Shown piece after piece: positions 36,385 through 46,174 of a stretch of DNA of 64,000 nt. Positions within the stretch are counted from its first letter, which is position 1; every line of letters starts with the position of its first letter. The translations under genes were made by a program, and so were the position numbers. Below the pieces are notes generated by a model that ran no database searches, had not been told where the DNA came from, and saw only the letters and a list, made by a program, of their open reading frames with translations. The stretch is from Paraburkholderia tropica (GTDB lineage: Bacteria; Pseudomonadota; Gammaproteobacteria; Burkholderiales; Burkholderiaceae), in NCBI RefSeq assembly GCF_914484835.1, contig NZ_CAJZAR010000001.1, positions 62,001 through 126,000 on the forward strand, given 5' to 3'.

Positions 36385-37770
36385 ATGAGCGACGCCGACC
36401 TGCTCTTTCGCCCCGACCTGCTCGCCAAATACGGCGCAAACGGCCCACGGTATACGTCCTATCCAACCGCGCTTCAGTTCCGCGACGATTTCAATCTCGA
36501 CGACTACCGCCACGCCGCCGACGATCCCGGCGCGACCGACACCGACCTCTCGCTCTATTTCCACATCCCGTTCTGCGACACCGTCTGCTTCTATTGCGGC
36601 TGCAACAAGGTTGCGACGAAAAACCGCGCCCGCGCCAAGCCCTATCTGAAGCAACTGGTGCGCGAAATCGAAATGCAGGCCGCGCTGTTCGACACGAAGC
36701 GCCCGGTTTCGCAGCTGCACTGGGGCGGCGGCACGCCCACCTTTCTCTCGCTCGACGAAATGAGCGCGCTGATGGCCGCCACGCGCGAGCACTTCGCGCT
36801 GCGCCCGGATAACGAAGGCGAATATTCGATCGAAATCGATCCGCGCGAAGCCTCGGCGCGCACGGTCGCGCATCTGCGCGGGCTCGGCTTCAATCGCCTG
36901 AGCCTCGGCGTGCAGGACTTCGATCCGGTCGTGCAGGAAGCCGTCAACCGCGTGCAGCCGCTCGACATGACCGTCAACGTGATGAACGCCGCGCGCGAGC
37001 ACGGCTTCGAATCGATCAGCGTCGACCTGATCTACGGGCTGCCGCATCAAACCGTGCAAAGCTTCCGGCGCACGCTCGACACCATCCTGATGCTCGCGCC
37101 CGACCGCCTTTCGGTGTTCGGCTACGCGCACATGCCGCAGCTTTTCAAAATGCAGCGGCAAATCGACGCCGCCGCGCTGCCCACGCCCGCCACGCGGCTC
37201 GCGCTGCTGCAACTCGTGGTCGAGCAGCTCACCGACGCGGGCTACGTCTATATCGGCATGGATCACTTCGCGCTGCCCACCGACGAACTCGCGCGCGCCC
37301 AGGCGAAGCGCACGCTGCATCGCAATTTCCAGGGCTACAGCACGCGCGCGGACTGCGATCTGATCGGCTTCGGCGCTTCGTCGATCGGCAAGGTCGGCGA
37401 CGTCTACGCGCAGAACGCCAAGGAACTGCCGGCCTACGGCGCGGCCATCGACGCCGGGCGGCTGGCGATCTCGCGCGGCGTGCGCCTCAGCGCCGACGAC
37501 CGCCTGCGCCGCGACATCATCACCGAGCTGATGTGCAACCTGGAATTGCGTTTCGACGAATTCGAGGCGGCCTATGGCGTGCGCTTCCTGAGCGCCTTCG
37601 CGCCCGAGCTGGAGCGCCTGCGCGGCTTCGAGGCCAACGGGCTGGTGGCGCGCAGTTCGAACCGGCTCGAAGTGCTGCCCGCCGGGCGCATGTTCGTGCG
37701 CAATATCGCGATGGTGTTCGACCGCTATCTGGGCACGCAGCCGATGGAGCGGTTTTCGCGCACGGTCTGA
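36385..37770 (+). CDS. hemN: Oxygen-independent coproporphyrinogen III oxidase
   Basis: A radical-SAM enzyme that makes protoporphyrinogen IX without oxygen. It has 461 residues. The 4Fe-4S cysteines are C64, C68 and C71 in FCDTVCFYCGC, the full HemN motif with an extra Cys73. GGGTPTFLS follows, and the C-terminal HemN domain is present, so this is a true HemN and not the haem chaperone HemW. I see no FNR-type TTGAT-N4-ATCAA box in the 120 bases upstream. Confidence 0.95.
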   Translation: MSDADLLFRPDLLAKYGANGPRYTSYPTALQFRDDFNLDDYRHAADDPGATDTDLSLYFHIPFCDTVCFYCGCNKVATKNRARAKPYLKQLVREIEMQAALFDTKRPVSQLHWGGGTPTFLSLDEMSALMAATREHFALRPDNEGEYSIEIDPREASARTVAHLRGLGFNRLSLGVQDFDPVVQEAVNRVQPLDMTVNVMNAAREHGFESISVDLIYGLPHQTVQSFRRTLDTILMLAPDRLSVFGYAHMPQLFKMQRQIDAAALPTPATRLALLQLVVEQLTDAGYVYIGMDHFALPTDELARAQAKRTLHRNFQGYSTRADCDLIGFGASSIGKVGDVYAQNAKELPAYGAAIDAGRLAISRGVRLSADDRLRRDIITELMCNLELRFDEFEAAYGVRFLSAFAPELERLRGFEANGLVARSSNRLEVLPAGRMFVRNIAMVFDRYLGTQPMERFSRTV

Positions 37771-37820
37771 TGCCGCCACGCGGTGCTTGCGAGCGTTCAC
37801 GGGCGCGAAGCGGCGACAAG

Positions 37821-37849
37821 TTGCCTGCCGCGCCGATTTGCGTCATAAT
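37821..37849 (+). promoter_or_regulatory. Promoter of tRNA-Leu
   Basis: TTGCCT (37821-37826) and CATAAT (37844-37849), spaced by 17 bases. The tRNA begins 56 bases after the -10. Confidence 0.6.
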
Positions 37850-37904
37850 TTACGGCTACTTCGCGTGTCTGTATGGCTGATCAAGCAAGCAGACCGCGAA
37901 AACT

Positions 37905-37989
37905 GCCTCGGTGGTGAAATTGGTAGACGCGCCGGACTCAAAATCCGGTTCCGCAAGGAGTGCCGGTTCGATTCCGGCCCGAGGCACCA
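37905..37989 (+). tRNA. tRNA-Leu(CAA)
   Basis: An 85-nt class II tRNA with a long variable arm. The acceptor GCCTCGG pairs with CCGAGGC. The anticodon stem CCGGA/TCCGG encloses CTCAAAA, giving anticodon CAA, which reads UUG. The T-loop is GGTTCGATTCC. CCA is encoded at 37987-37989. Confidence 0.97.
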
Positions 37990-38000
37990 GAATCCACGCA

Positions 38001-38026
38001 CAACGCCCCGCTCACGCGGGGCGTTG
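38001..38026. terminator. Terminator after tRNA-Leu
   Basis: An 11-bp stem (CAACGCCCCGC / GCGGGGCGTTG) with a TCAC loop and T-rich sequence after it. It also faces the convergent poxB gene. Confidence 0.8.
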
Positions 38027-38063
38027 TCGTTTCTGCGTCCGGTTTCAGCGTCCGGCGACTTTC

Positions 38064-39782
38064 TCAGCGCAAATTCGTCTGCGCCAGTTCCACGACTTCA
38101 TCGCCACGCCCGCTCAGCACCGCGCGCAGCATATACAGACTGAAACCCTTCGCCTGCGCCCATTGCAGCTTCGGCGGCATCGCGAGTTCGTGCTTGGTCG
38201 TCACCACGTCGACGAGCGCCGGACCGTTGTGCGAGAACGCCGCGCGCAGCGCGTCGTCGAGCGCCTCCGAGGTCTCCACGCGCACACTGAAAATCCCCGC
38301 GCCCTTCGCGATATCGGCGAAATTCGTCGCGATGAGATCGGTGCCCGTCTCCAGATAGCCGCCCGCCTTCATCTCCATCGCCACGAAACCCAGCGAGCTG
38401 TTATTCAGGACAACGATCTTGATCGGCAGATCGAGCTGGCGCGCCGAAAGAATGTCGCCCATCAGCATCGAAAGCCCGCCGTCGCCCGACAGCGAAATCA
38501 CCTGGCGTCCCGCGTGCGCGGCCTGCGCGCCGAGCGCCTGCGGCATCGCGTTCGCCATCGAGCCGTGATTGAACGAGCCATGCAGGCGGCGGCGTCCGTT
38601 CATCGTCAGATAGCGCGCGGCCCAGAGCGTGGGCGTGCCGACATCGACGGCGAAGATCGCATCGGGCTCCGCGAGCGCGTCGACCCGCGCGGCCACGTAT
38701 TGCGGATGCAGCGGCTTGCCCGCGGGCGCCGGACGCGCGAGGTCGTCGAGACTCTTGCGCGCGTCGGCGTAATGCTCGCGCGCGCGTTCGAGAAAGCGAC
38801 GATCGGTCTTGCGCGTGAGCTTGGGCGTCAGCGCGCGCAGGGTTTCGCGCACGTCGCCGACGAGGCCGAGCGTGAGCGGCGCACGCTTGCCGAGCGCCGC
38901 CGCGTCGCGGTCGATCTGCACGATGCTCGCGTCGGTGGGATAGAAGTTGCGATACGGAAAGTCGGTGCCCAGCATCACCAGCGTGTCGCACGACATCATC
39001 GCGTGATAGCCCGAACTGAAGCCGATCAGCCCGGTCATGCCCACGTCGAACGGGTTATCCCATTCGACGTACTGCTTGCCGCGCAGCGCGTGCACGGTGG
39101 GCGAGCCGAGCGCGTCGGCGAATGCCACCACTTCGTCGTGCGCGCCCTTGCAGCCGCTGCCGCACAGCAGCGTGACGGCTTCCGAGCGGTTCAGCAGATC
39201 GGCGAGCCGGTCGAGATCCGCCGACGAGGGCAGCGTCGCCGGCCGCGCCGCCTGCGACCAGGTCGGATCTTCCTCGGGCGCTTCGAGCAGCGCCACGTCG
39301 CCAGGCAGCACGATCACCGCAACGCCCTTCTGGTCGATGGCGGTGCGCAGCGCGGTGTCGAGCACGCGCGGAAACTGCGAGGCGTTCGTCACGAGTTCGA
39401 CGTAGTGCGCGCATTCGCGGAACAGTTCGGTCGGATGCGTTTCCTGGAAATAGCCGAGGCCGATTTCCGTCGACGGAATGTGCGCGGCGATCGCGAGCAC
39501 GGGCGCGCGGTTGCGATGCGCGTCGTAGAGTCCGTTGATCAGATGCAGGTTGCCGGGGCCGCAACTGCCCGCGCAGACCGCGAGCCGTCCGGTCGCGGCG
39601 GCTTCGGCGCCGGCCGCGAAGGCGGCCACTTCCTCGTGACGCGTGTGCATCCAGCGGATCGTGCCGAGCTTGCGCAAGCTGGCCGACAGCCCGTTCAGGC
39701 TGTCGCCGGTGACGCCCCAGATGCGCTCGACGCCCACAGCTTCGAGTGTTTTCGCCAGATGATCCGCGATCGTCTTCGCCAT
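38064..39782 (-). CDS. poxB: Pyruvate dehydrogenase (quinone) / pyruvate oxidase
   Basis: A ThDP- and FAD-dependent enzyme that converts pyruvate to acetate and CO2 and passes electrons to ubiquinone at the membrane. It has 572 residues, the same length as E. coli Pox[19 protein letters not shown] starts the PYR domain; the catalytic Glu is in [12 protein letters not shown]; the ThDP motif runs from [12 protein letters not shown] to [10 protein letters not shown] chose the ATG at 39782, with GGAGGA upstream. In enterics PoxB works in stationary phase; regulation here is not visible. Confidence 0.93.
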   Translation of the reverse strand: MAKTIADHLAKTLEAVGVERIWGVTGDSLNGLSASLRKLGTIRWMHTRHEEVAAFAAGAEAAATGRLAVCAGSCGPGNLHLINGLYDAHRNRAPVLAIAAHIPSTEIGLGYFQETHPTELFRECAHYVELVTNASQFPRVLDTALRTAIDQKGVAVIVLPGDVALLEAPEEDPTWSQAARPATLPSSADLDRLADLLNRSEAVTLLCGSGCKGAHDEVVAFADALGSPTVHALRGKQYVEWDNPFDVGMTGLIGFSSGYHAMMSCDTLVMLGTDFPYRNFYPTDASIVQIDRDAAALGKRAPLTLGLVGDVRETLRALTPKLTRKTDRRFLERAREHYADARKSLDDLARPAPAGKPLHPQYVAARVDALAEPDAIFAVDVGTPTLWAARYLTMNGRRRLHGSFNHGSMANAMPQALGAQAAHAGRQVISLSGDGGLSMLMGDILSARQLDLPIKIVVLNNSSLGFVAMEMKAGGYLETGTDLIATNFADIAKGAGIFSVRVETSEALDDALRAAFSHNGPALVDVVTTKHELAMPPKLQWAQAKGFSLYMLRAVLSGRGDEVVELAQTNLR

Positions 39783-40078
39783 GCTGTCCTCCGTAACGGT
39801 TGCCGCGCGCAGCGGCCAGCGCGCGGTGCCGGGCGCGCTACGCTCGAAAAAAGGGGGAATGGAACGGGCCTCGGAGGCCGCCGCGCGAGACGCGGCGCGT
39901 GCCGGTTCATCGCGGTACGTTACGCCATCGGCGTAAAACGCGTCGCTAAGCGGACAGCATCGCAAGCGAATTCGACAGTCGCCGCAAGGTGGACGTTATC
40001 TTCGTGGCCGCGCGAGAAAGCGGCGCGCCGGGCCGCAGTCGCTAAAATGCTGCGGTTTGCAGCCGCCAGCGTCACGTC

Positions 40079-40786
40079 ATGAATCTCGAAAGCATTCTCT
40101 TTACCCAGGGCTTCGGCTCGCGCCGCCAGTGCCGCTCGCTCGTCGCGGAAGGACGCGTCGCCGTCGCGGGCGCGCCTTGCGACGACCCGGGCGCCGACTT
40201 CGACACCGAAGGCCTCGTGTTCAGCGTCGACGGCACCGACTGGCCGTTCCACGAGCGCGCCTACGTGGTGCTGAACAAGCCCGCGGGCTACGAATGCTCG
40301 CGCGATCCGCAGCATCATCTGAGCGTATTTCATCTGCTTCCGCCGCAATTCGCCGCGCGCAACGTGCAGTGCGTGGGCCGGCTCGATCAGGACACGACCG
40401 GCCTCCTGCTGCTCTCCGACGACGGCCAGTTCGTGCACGCGTTCACCTCGCCCAAGCGCAAGGTGCCGAAGATCTATCTCGCGACCACGAAGCATCCGCT
40501 CGACGAGACGCAGTTGAGCGCGCTGCGCGAAGGCGTGCTGCTGCATGGCGAGCGCGAACCCAGCGCGGCGGTCTCGGCGCAGGCGCGCGGCGAGCATGCG
40601 CTCGAACTGAGCGTGCTCGAAGGCAAATATCACCAGGTCAAGCGCATGGTGGCGGCTGCCGGCAACCGCGTGGAGGCGCTGCATCGCGAGCGCATCGGCG
40701 GCTACGCGCTGCCCGACGATCTGGCGCCGGGCGCCTGGCGCTGGCTCGACGCCGCCGCGCTCGACGCACTGCGCAACAAGGGGTAA
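40079..40786 (+). CDS. rsuA: 16S rRNA pseudouridine-516 synthase
   Basis: Converts uridine 516 of 16S rRNA to pseudouridine. It has 235 residues: an S4 RNA-binding domain (about 1-55, MNLESILFTQGFGSRRQC) and the RsuA catalytic domain with Asp103 in GRLDQDTTGLLLLS. HQVKRMVAAAGNRVEALHR near the C-terminus is characteristic of the RsuA/RluB/E/F family; short length and N-terminal form favour RsuA. A TAAAAT at 40043 may be its -10. Confidence 0.9.
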   Translation: MNLESILFTQGFGSRRQCRSLVAEGRVAVAGAPCDDPGADFDTEGLVFSVDGTDWPFHERAYVVLNKPAGYECSRDPQHHLSVFHLLPPQFAARNVQCVGRLDQDTTGLLLLSDDGQFVHAFTSPKRKVPKIYLATTKHPLDETQLSALREGVLLHGEREPSAAVSAQARGEHALELSVLEGKYHQVKRMVAAAGNRVEALHRERIGGYALPDDLAPGAWRWLDAAALDALRNKG

Positions 40787-40896
40787 ACCACAGGCGCGGC
40801 CGCTTGGCCCCGCCAGTCGGCGCGTTGCCCCGCCTGGGCGAGCGAAACGGCCCTATTTTTGCCGCGCCGCAGCATGCCCTTCCCAATGAAGCGCCC

Positions 40897-40902
40897 TATA
40901 CT
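40897..40902 (+). promoter_or_regulatory. Possible -10 for the small membrane protein gene
   Basis: TATACT, five of six to consensus, 40 bases before the ATG at 40942. No good -35 is visible. Confidence 0.35.
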
Positions 40903-40941
40903 CGATAAAACAACGATTACAAGTTGCAAGGAGGGGGCATC

Positions 40942-41130
40942 ATGATCATCAACGGCACATACGACATTTCGATCGTGTTGATGGCATTCGTGGCTTTGGG
41001 GGCGATTCTGATCGGCGGCCTGATAACGTGGATGCATGTACGGCATCGTTATCATCCGAACTTGATCGGCGCCCTGATTGGCGCCCTTTTCTGCTTCCTC
41101 CTGCTCGAGGCGCTGCCGGCAATCACGTGA
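40942..41130 (+). CDS. Small two-helix membrane protein
   Basis: A 62-residue hydrophobic protein starting MIINGTYDISIVLMAFVAL. Two helices are clear, at about residues 10-30 and 41-58, separated by a short His/Arg-rich loop (WMHVRHRYHPN). The ATG at 40942 has an excellent GGAGGGGG seven bases upstream; a start six codons earlier overlaps that site. It resembles small proteins of unknown role in Burkholderia. In size and hairpin form it looks like a helper subunit or toxin-like peptide, but nothing supports either. Confidence 0.7.
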   Translation: MIINGTYDISIVLMAFVALGAILIGGLITWMHVRHRYHPNLIGALIGALFCFLLLEALPAIT

Positions 41131-41161
41131 ACGGCACGCTTGCGCCATGCCGCCCGCCCGA

Positions 41162-42151
41162 TTACGGACGCGGCGGCAGCGTGCGCAGGAAGGCATCCAC
41201 GTCGGGATAACGCAGGCGCACGCGCATTTCGCGCTTCAGGCGCGCGTTGTCGAGCCGCCGCGACTCCCGCATGAACGAAAGCAAGACCGGATCGAGTTCG
41301 CGCTCGGCCTGTGCGCGGCTCACGCGCGGCGCGCGCGCGAGTCCGAACGCATCGGCGACCCGGTCGAAATACGTCCCCATCTTCATTTCGCTGTCGTCCG
41401 ACGCGTGGATCACGCGCGCCGGGCGCCCGTGCGTGGCAAGCCGCAGCATGATGGCGGCCAGGTCGTCGGCGTGGATGTGGCTCGTGTAGACGTCGTCGGC
41501 TTCGAGCAGCGCCGGCGTGCGCTTCTCCAGCCGCGCGAGCGGTAGCCGCGTGACCGCGTAGATGCCCGGAATGCGCGCGATGGTGGCGTTCAGCGCGCCG
41601 CGCGCCGTCGCACGCCGCAGTTGCCGCTCGGCGGCCACGCGGCGCTTGGCGCGGCCGTTCGCGGGGCGCGGCGTGCGGGTTTCGTCGATGCGCGCGCCGC
41701 CGCAGTCGCCGTAGACGCCGGTCGTGCTCGCGTAGACGAGCCGGGGCCGCGCCGGGTAGGCGCGAGCGGGCCGCCAGGTGGGCTCGGGTACAATGGAGGT
41801 CGCTTGTCCGGCCGTTGCGGGCCGCGCCGCGGAACGCCGCCGCGCCTTGAGCGCCGCGATCAGGCGGCGCGTGCGCAGGTCGTCGTCGCCGTCTTTCTGG
41901 GGCGGCGCGAGATGCAGTACGACGTCCGCCAGCCCGGCAAGGCGCGTCAGACTCGCGTGCATGTCCAGGTCGCCCGCGACCGGCGTGGCGCCCGCGGCGC
42001 GCACGATGTCGGCGCGTTCGGCGCGGCGCGCGAGCGCGAACACGCGCGGACGTGCAGGCCGCGCGCGCAACTGGTCGACGCAGCGCAGACCGACGTCGCC
42101 GCTGCCGACGATGAGAATGCGCGTACGGCGCAGATTTCGTGTGGCAATCAT
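41162..42151 (-). CDS. NAD(P)-dependent epimerase/dehydratase family protein
   Basis: A 329-residue extended short-chain dehydrogenase-like protein. The dinucleotide loop is ILIVGSGDVGLR (residues 12-23), with VYASTTGVYGDCGG further on, where Ser/Thr and Tyr match the active-site region, and later YTSHIHADDLAAIM. An Arg/Ala/Pro-rich insertion lies at about 104-136. The substrate is unknown; relatives include YeeZ-like proteins. It is divergent from the reductase gene at 42243. Confidence 0.82.
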   Translation of the reverse strand: MIATRNLRRTRILIVGSGDVGLRCVDQLRARPARPRVFALARRAERADIVRAAGATPVAGDLDMHASLTRLAGLADVVLHLAPPQKDGDDDLRTRRLIAALKARRRSAARPATAGQATSIVPEPTWRPARAYPARPRLVYASTTGVYGDCGGARIDETRTPRPANGRAKRRVAAERQLRRATARGALNATIARIPGIYAVTRLPLARLEKRTPALLEADDVYTSHIHADDLAAIMLRLATHGRPARVIHASDDSEMKMGTYFDRVADAFGLARAPRVSRAQAERELDPVLLSFMRESRRLDNARLKREMRVRLRYPDVDAFLRTLPPRP

Positions 42152-42242
42152 GGTGGAACCATTTTAGCCGCCGAGGCCCGGATGCGAGGGTCCGCCCCGC
42201 TCCGCGCCACGGATTACCGATCACAGACTGGCTTTCTCGAAC

Positions 42243-43274
42243 ATGGCATTCAACGTAACGCTCAAGCAAAGCGGCCGGACTTTCCAGGTCGAACCCGACG
42301 AACCCATCCTCAACGCGGCGCTGCGTCAAGGCGTCGGCTTGCCCTATGGCTGCAAGAACGGCGCCTGCGGCTCGTGCAAGGGCACGGTCTGCAGCGGCGA
42401 AGTCGAGCAGCGCGCGCACGCGGCATCGGCGCTCTCGAACGACGAGCGCACGCGCGGCATGGCGCTGTTCTGCTGCGCGACGGCGCAGACCGACCTCGAA
42501 ATCGACATCCGCGAAGTGGCGGGCGTCGGCGACGTGCAGGTGCGCAAGCTGCCCACGCGCATCGCCGCGATCGAGCGCAAGGCCGACGACGTCATCGTCC
42601 TCAAGCTGCAACTGCCCGCCAACGAGCGCCTGCAGTATCTGGCCGGCCAGTACCTCGAATTCATCCTCAAGGACGGCACGCGCCGCTGCTACTCGATGGC
42701 GAGCGCCCCGCACGAGGAAGGCCCGATCGAGCTGCACATCCGCCATATGCCCGGCGGCAAGTTCACCGACCACGTCTTCACGCAGATGAAGGAGCGCGAC
42801 ATCCTGCGCTTCGAGGCGCCGCTCGGCACCTTCTTCCTGCGCGAGGATTCGGACAAGCCCATCGTGCTGCTCGCTTCGGGCACCGGCTTCGCGCCGCTCA
42901 AGGCGATCGTCGAGCACGCGGTTCACAAGAACCTGAACCGCCCGATGACGCTTTACTGGGGCGCGCGCCAGAAGAAGGACCTCTATCTGCTCGAACTCGC
43001 CGAGCAATGGGCGAAGGACATCCCGAACTTCCGCTTCGTGCCGGTGCTCTCCGAGCCCGCCGCCGGCGACGCCTGGACCGGCCGCACGGGCTTCGTGCAC
43101 CGCGCCGTGGTCGAGGACCTGCCCGATCTGTCCGGCCACCAGGTCTACGCGTGCGGCGCGCCGGTGATGGTCGAGTCGGCCCAGCGCGACTTCTCGCAGC
43201 ATCACGGCCTGCCCGAAGACGAGTTCTACGCGGACTCGTTCACGAGCGCCGCCGACCTCGCCAATCCGGTCTGA
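42243..43274 (+). CDS. 2Fe-2S ferredoxin / FAD reductase (CDP-6-deoxy-delta-3,4-glucoseen reductase-like)
   Basis: A 343-residue electron-transfer protein with a plant-type 2Fe-2S domain first (CKNGACGSCKGTVC with the fourth Cys in LFCCATA), then an FAD domain (RCYSMASAP) and an NAD(P)H domain (ASGTGFAPLKAIVEH and YACGAPVMV). This domain order matches phenol hydroxylase/dioxygenase reductases and the AscD/RfbI-like reductases that it is usually named after. No partner oxygenase or deoxysugar gene is near, so its partner is unknown. Confidence 0.85.
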   Translation: MAFNVTLKQSGRTFQVEPDEPILNAALRQGVGLPYGCKNGACGSCKGTVCSGEVEQRAHAASALSNDERTRGMALFCCATAQTDLEIDIREVAGVGDVQVRKLPTRIAAIERKADDVIVLKLQLPANERLQYLAGQYLEFILKDGTRRCYSMASAPHEEGPIELHIRHMPGGKFTDHVFTQMKERDILRFEAPLGTFFLREDSDKPIVLLASGTGFAPLKAIVEHAVHKNLNRPMTLYWGARQKKDLYLLELAEQWAKDIPNFRFVPVLSEPAAGDAWTGRTGFVHRAVVEDLPDLSGHQVYACGAPVMVESAQRDFSQHHGLPEDEFYADSFTSAADLANPV

Positions 43275-43419
43275 AGCCGCCTGGATTGCGCGCGCAGCGG
43301 CTCGTCGCGCGCGCAATCCGGCACAATCGCGCGCCGTCGACGGCGTTCCGCGGCGCGCCGCCGTGCCCGCCGTCACGAAAAATTCTTCGGCCGATTGGAG
43401 AAATTCGGCACATTGATGG

Positions 43420-43449
43420 TTTACATGGCCGTTCGGCTTGTCGTATTCT
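43420..43449 (+). promoter_or_regulatory. Promoter of the argD leader
   Basis: TTTACA (43420-43425) and TATTCT (43444-43449), spaced by 18 bases. The expected start of transcription, about 7 bases after the -10, coincides with the ATG of the leader ORF at 43457, so that message would be leaderless. There is no Shine-Dalgarno sequence before that ATG, which agrees. Confidence 0.6.
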
Positions 43450-43456
43450 TGCGCCC

Positions 43457-43519
43457 ATGAACCGCCTCCTGTCCGCTCTCCGACGTCGCCGCTCGCCCCA
43501 CCATCAGGGCCTGGCTTAG
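43457..43519 (+). CDS. Putative arginine leader peptide (20 residues)
   Basis: Encodes MNRLLSALRRRRSPHHQGLA. Codons 9-12 (CGA CGT CGC CGC) are four consecutive Arg codons, including CGA, which is rare in GC-rich genomes; Arg also occurs at codon 3. The stop codon region (43508-43517) can pair with the left arm of the terminator at 43569. If charged tRNA-Arg is short, the ribosome would stall at 43481-43492 and leave that region free to form an antiterminator. The next gene is an ArgD-like transaminase. This is an inference from sequence; no homologous leader was compared. Confidence 0.65.
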   Translation: MNRLLSALRRRRSPHHQGLA

Positions 43520-43593
43520 TCGCGGACGCGCGTTGCATCGTTCAACGCACAGGAAAGTTCGAATCACGAAAGCCACGGCCAGTCCGTGGCTTT
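43508..43593 (+). promoter_or_regulatory. Antiterminator / terminator switch (arginine attenuator)
   Basis: Two exclusive structures. Antiterminator: GGCCTGGCTT (43508-43517) pairs over 10 bp, with one bulged base, with AAGCCAcGGCC (43570-43580). Terminator: AAAGCCACGG (43569-43578) pairs with CCGTGGCTTT (43584-43593). The left terminator arm is used in both. A small hairpin, GCGTTG/CAACGC (43530-43548), fills the space between and may act as a pause site. Confidence 0.65.
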
Positions 43594-43600
43594 TTGTTTT
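43569..43600 (+). terminator. Intrinsic terminator in the argD leader
   Basis: A 10-bp stem with a 5-nt loop followed by TTGTTTTT, placed 64 bases before the ArgD-like gene and on the same strand. The upstream gene on this strand ended 295 bases before, so its position suits attenuation better than ordinary termination. Confidence 0.8.
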
Positions 43601-43663
43601 TCCGCCGTATCCGTTCACCCTGTTCTCAACCTTTTTTGCTGCCCCAGCGCGGAGCCTGTTGCC

Positions 43664-44848
43664 ATGAATTTTTCCGAGTACCCGATCGAGTCGCTGATGT
43701 ACATCACCAACCGGCCCGAAATCGTTTTCACGCATGGCAAGGGGTCGTGGCTCTACGACAACGAAGGCAAGCGCTATCTCGACTTCATCCAGGGCTGGGC
43801 GGTCAACAGCCTCGGCCACTGCAACGACGGCATGATCGAGGCGATGGACAAGCAGTCGCGCCTGCTCATCAACCCGTCGCCGGCCTTCTACAACGAGCCG
43901 ATGGCGAAGCTCGCGGGCCTGCTCACGGCCAATAGCTGCTTCGACAAGGTGTTCTTCGCCAACAGCGGCGCCGAAGCCAACGAAGGCGCGATCAAGCTCG
44001 CGCGCAAATGGGGCAAGAAGTATCGCGACGGCGCGTTCGAAATCATCACGTTCGACCACAGCTTCCACGGCCGCACGATCGCGACGATGTCGGCGAGCGG
44101 CAAGCCGGGCTGGGACACGATCTACGCGCCGCAAGTGCCGGGCTTCCCGAAGGCCGACCTCAACGACATCGCCTCGGTCGAGAAGCTCATCAGCGCGAAG
44201 ACCGTCGCCGTGATGCTCGAACCGATCCAGGGCGAAGGCGGCGTGATTCCCGCCACGCGCGAATTCATGCAGCAGCTGCGTGCGCTCACGCAGAAGCACG
44301 GCATCCTGCTGATCGCCGACGAAGTGCAGACCGGCTGCGGCCGCGCAGGCACGCTGTTCGCCTATGAACTGTCGGGTATCGAGCCGGACATCATGACGCT
44401 CGGCAAGGGCATCGGCGGCGGCGTGCCGCTCGCGGCCCTGCTCGCGAAGAAGGAAGTGAGCGTGTTCGAAGCCGGCGATCAGGGGGGCACCTACAACGGC
44501 AACCCGGTGATGACCGCCGCCGGTTACTCGGTGATCTCGCAACTGCTCGCGCCGGGCTTCCTCGAAGGCGTGCGTGCGCGCGGCGAATACCTGCGCGAAA
44601 AGCTGCTCGAACTGTCGGCGGAACGCGGCTTCGAGGGCGAGCGCGGCGAAGGTCTGCTGCGCGCGCTGATGCTCGGCAAGGACATCGGCCCGGCGATCGT
44701 CGACAAGGCGCGCGACATGCAGCCCGACGGCCTGCTGCTGAACGCGGCGCGCCCGAACCTGCTGCGCTTCATGCCCGCGCTGAACGTGACGACCGAGGAA
44801 ATCGACCAGATGATGGCGATGCTGCGCACCATCCTCGACTCGCTGTAA
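43664..44848 (+). CDS. argD: Acetylornithine aminotransferase (ArgD-type)
   Basis: A class III PLP transaminase of 394 residues, like acetylornithine/succinyldiaminopimelate transaminases in arginine (and lysine) synthesis. Typical are [20 protein letters not shown] near residue 100, [36 protein letters not shown] (Asp binds PLP) and the PLP Lys in [17 protein letters not shown] chose ATG 43664 ([10 protein letters not shown]), preceded by GGAG. The attenuator upstream with four Arg codons supports the arginine assignment. An alternative is another class III transaminase, such as ornithine or GABA type. Confidence 0.82.
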   Translation: MNFSEYPIESLMYITNRPEIVFTHGKGSWLYDNEGKRYLDFIQGWAVNSLGHCNDGMIEAMDKQSRLLINPSPAFYNEPMAKLAGLLTANSCFDKVFFANSGAEANEGAIKLARKWGKKYRDGAFEIITFDHSFHGRTIATMSASGKPGWDTIYAPQVPGFPKADLNDIASVEKLISAKTVAVMLEPIQGEGGVIPATREFMQQLRALTQKHGILLIADEVQTGCGRAGTLFAYELSGIEPDIMTLGKGIGGGVPLAALLAKKEVSVFEAGDQGGTYNGNPVMTAAGYSVISQLLAPGFLEGVRARGEYLREKLLELSAERGFEGERGEGLLRALMLGKDIGPAIVDKARDMQPDGLLLNAARPNLLRFMPALNVTTEEIDQMMAMLRTILDSL

Positions 44849-44876
44849 TCGCACGGGCACAGCACGGAGCAAAGCG

Positions 44877-45347
44877 ATGACCGTCACGATCCGCGCCTTC
44901 GCCGAAGCCGACACCGAAGCGGTGCTCGCGCTCTGGCGTCAGGCGTTTCCCGAGTACAACGACGCGAGCCGTCCGCATCGCGATCCGCGCCTGTCGATCG
45001 CGAACAAGCTCGGCACGCAGCCGGAACTGTTCTTCGTGGCGATTCGCCATGACGGAGATGAAACCGGCACGCTCGTCGGCACGGCGATGGCGGGTTACGA
45101 CGGGCATCGCGGCTGGCTGTATTCGGTCGCCGTCGCGCCCGAGGCGCGTCGGCTCGGTCTCGGCACGCGGCTCGTGCGCCACGCCGAAAACGCGCTGGCC
45201 GCGATGGGCTGCCTGAAGCTCAACCTTCAGGTGCTCACCGACAAGCCCGAGGTGCTCGCGTTCTACGGCCGCCTCGGCTATTGCACCGACGCCGTGATCA
45301 GTCTCGGCAAGCGTCTTTCCGCACAGGAGTCCGAAGCACTCGCCTGA
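44877..45347 (+). CDS. GNAT-family acetyltransferase (YpeA-like)
   Basis: A 156-residue N-acetyltransferase. The acetyl-CoA pocket is VAPEARRLGLGTRLVRHAE (R-x-x-G-x-G type), and the C-terminal LAFYGRLGYCTDAVISLGKRL is close to YpeA. The acceptor is unknown. It follows the ArgD-like gene by 28 bases and is probably in the same transcript, which may mean an amino-acid-related substrate. Confidence 0.82.
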   Translation: MTVTIRAFAEADTEAVLALWRQAFPEYNDASRPHRDPRLSIANKLGTQPELFFVAIRHDGDETGTLVGTAMAGYDGHRGWLYSVAVAPEARRLGLGTRLVRHAENALAAMGCLKLNLQVLTDKPEVLAFYGRLGYCTDAVISLGKRLSAQESEALA

Positions 45348-45389
45348 GCGCAGCCAGCGCAAAGACGCAGCGACTTAAAGATGCAAAGA

Positions 45390-45425
45390 AAAAGCCGCAT
45401 GGGTTTCGCAACCCATGCGGCTTTT
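45390..45425. terminator. Terminator between GNAT gene and livF
   Basis: A perfect 16-bp stem (left 45390-45405, right 45410-45425) with a 4-nt loop and A/T runs at its base. It ends both the argD-side and the liv operon transcripts. Confidence 0.9.
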
Positions 45426-45457
45426 GTCTTATCGGCGCCCGCGTGGAGCGCGCCCGC

Positions 45458-46173
<716 letters not shown>

Positions 46174-46174
<1 letters not shown>

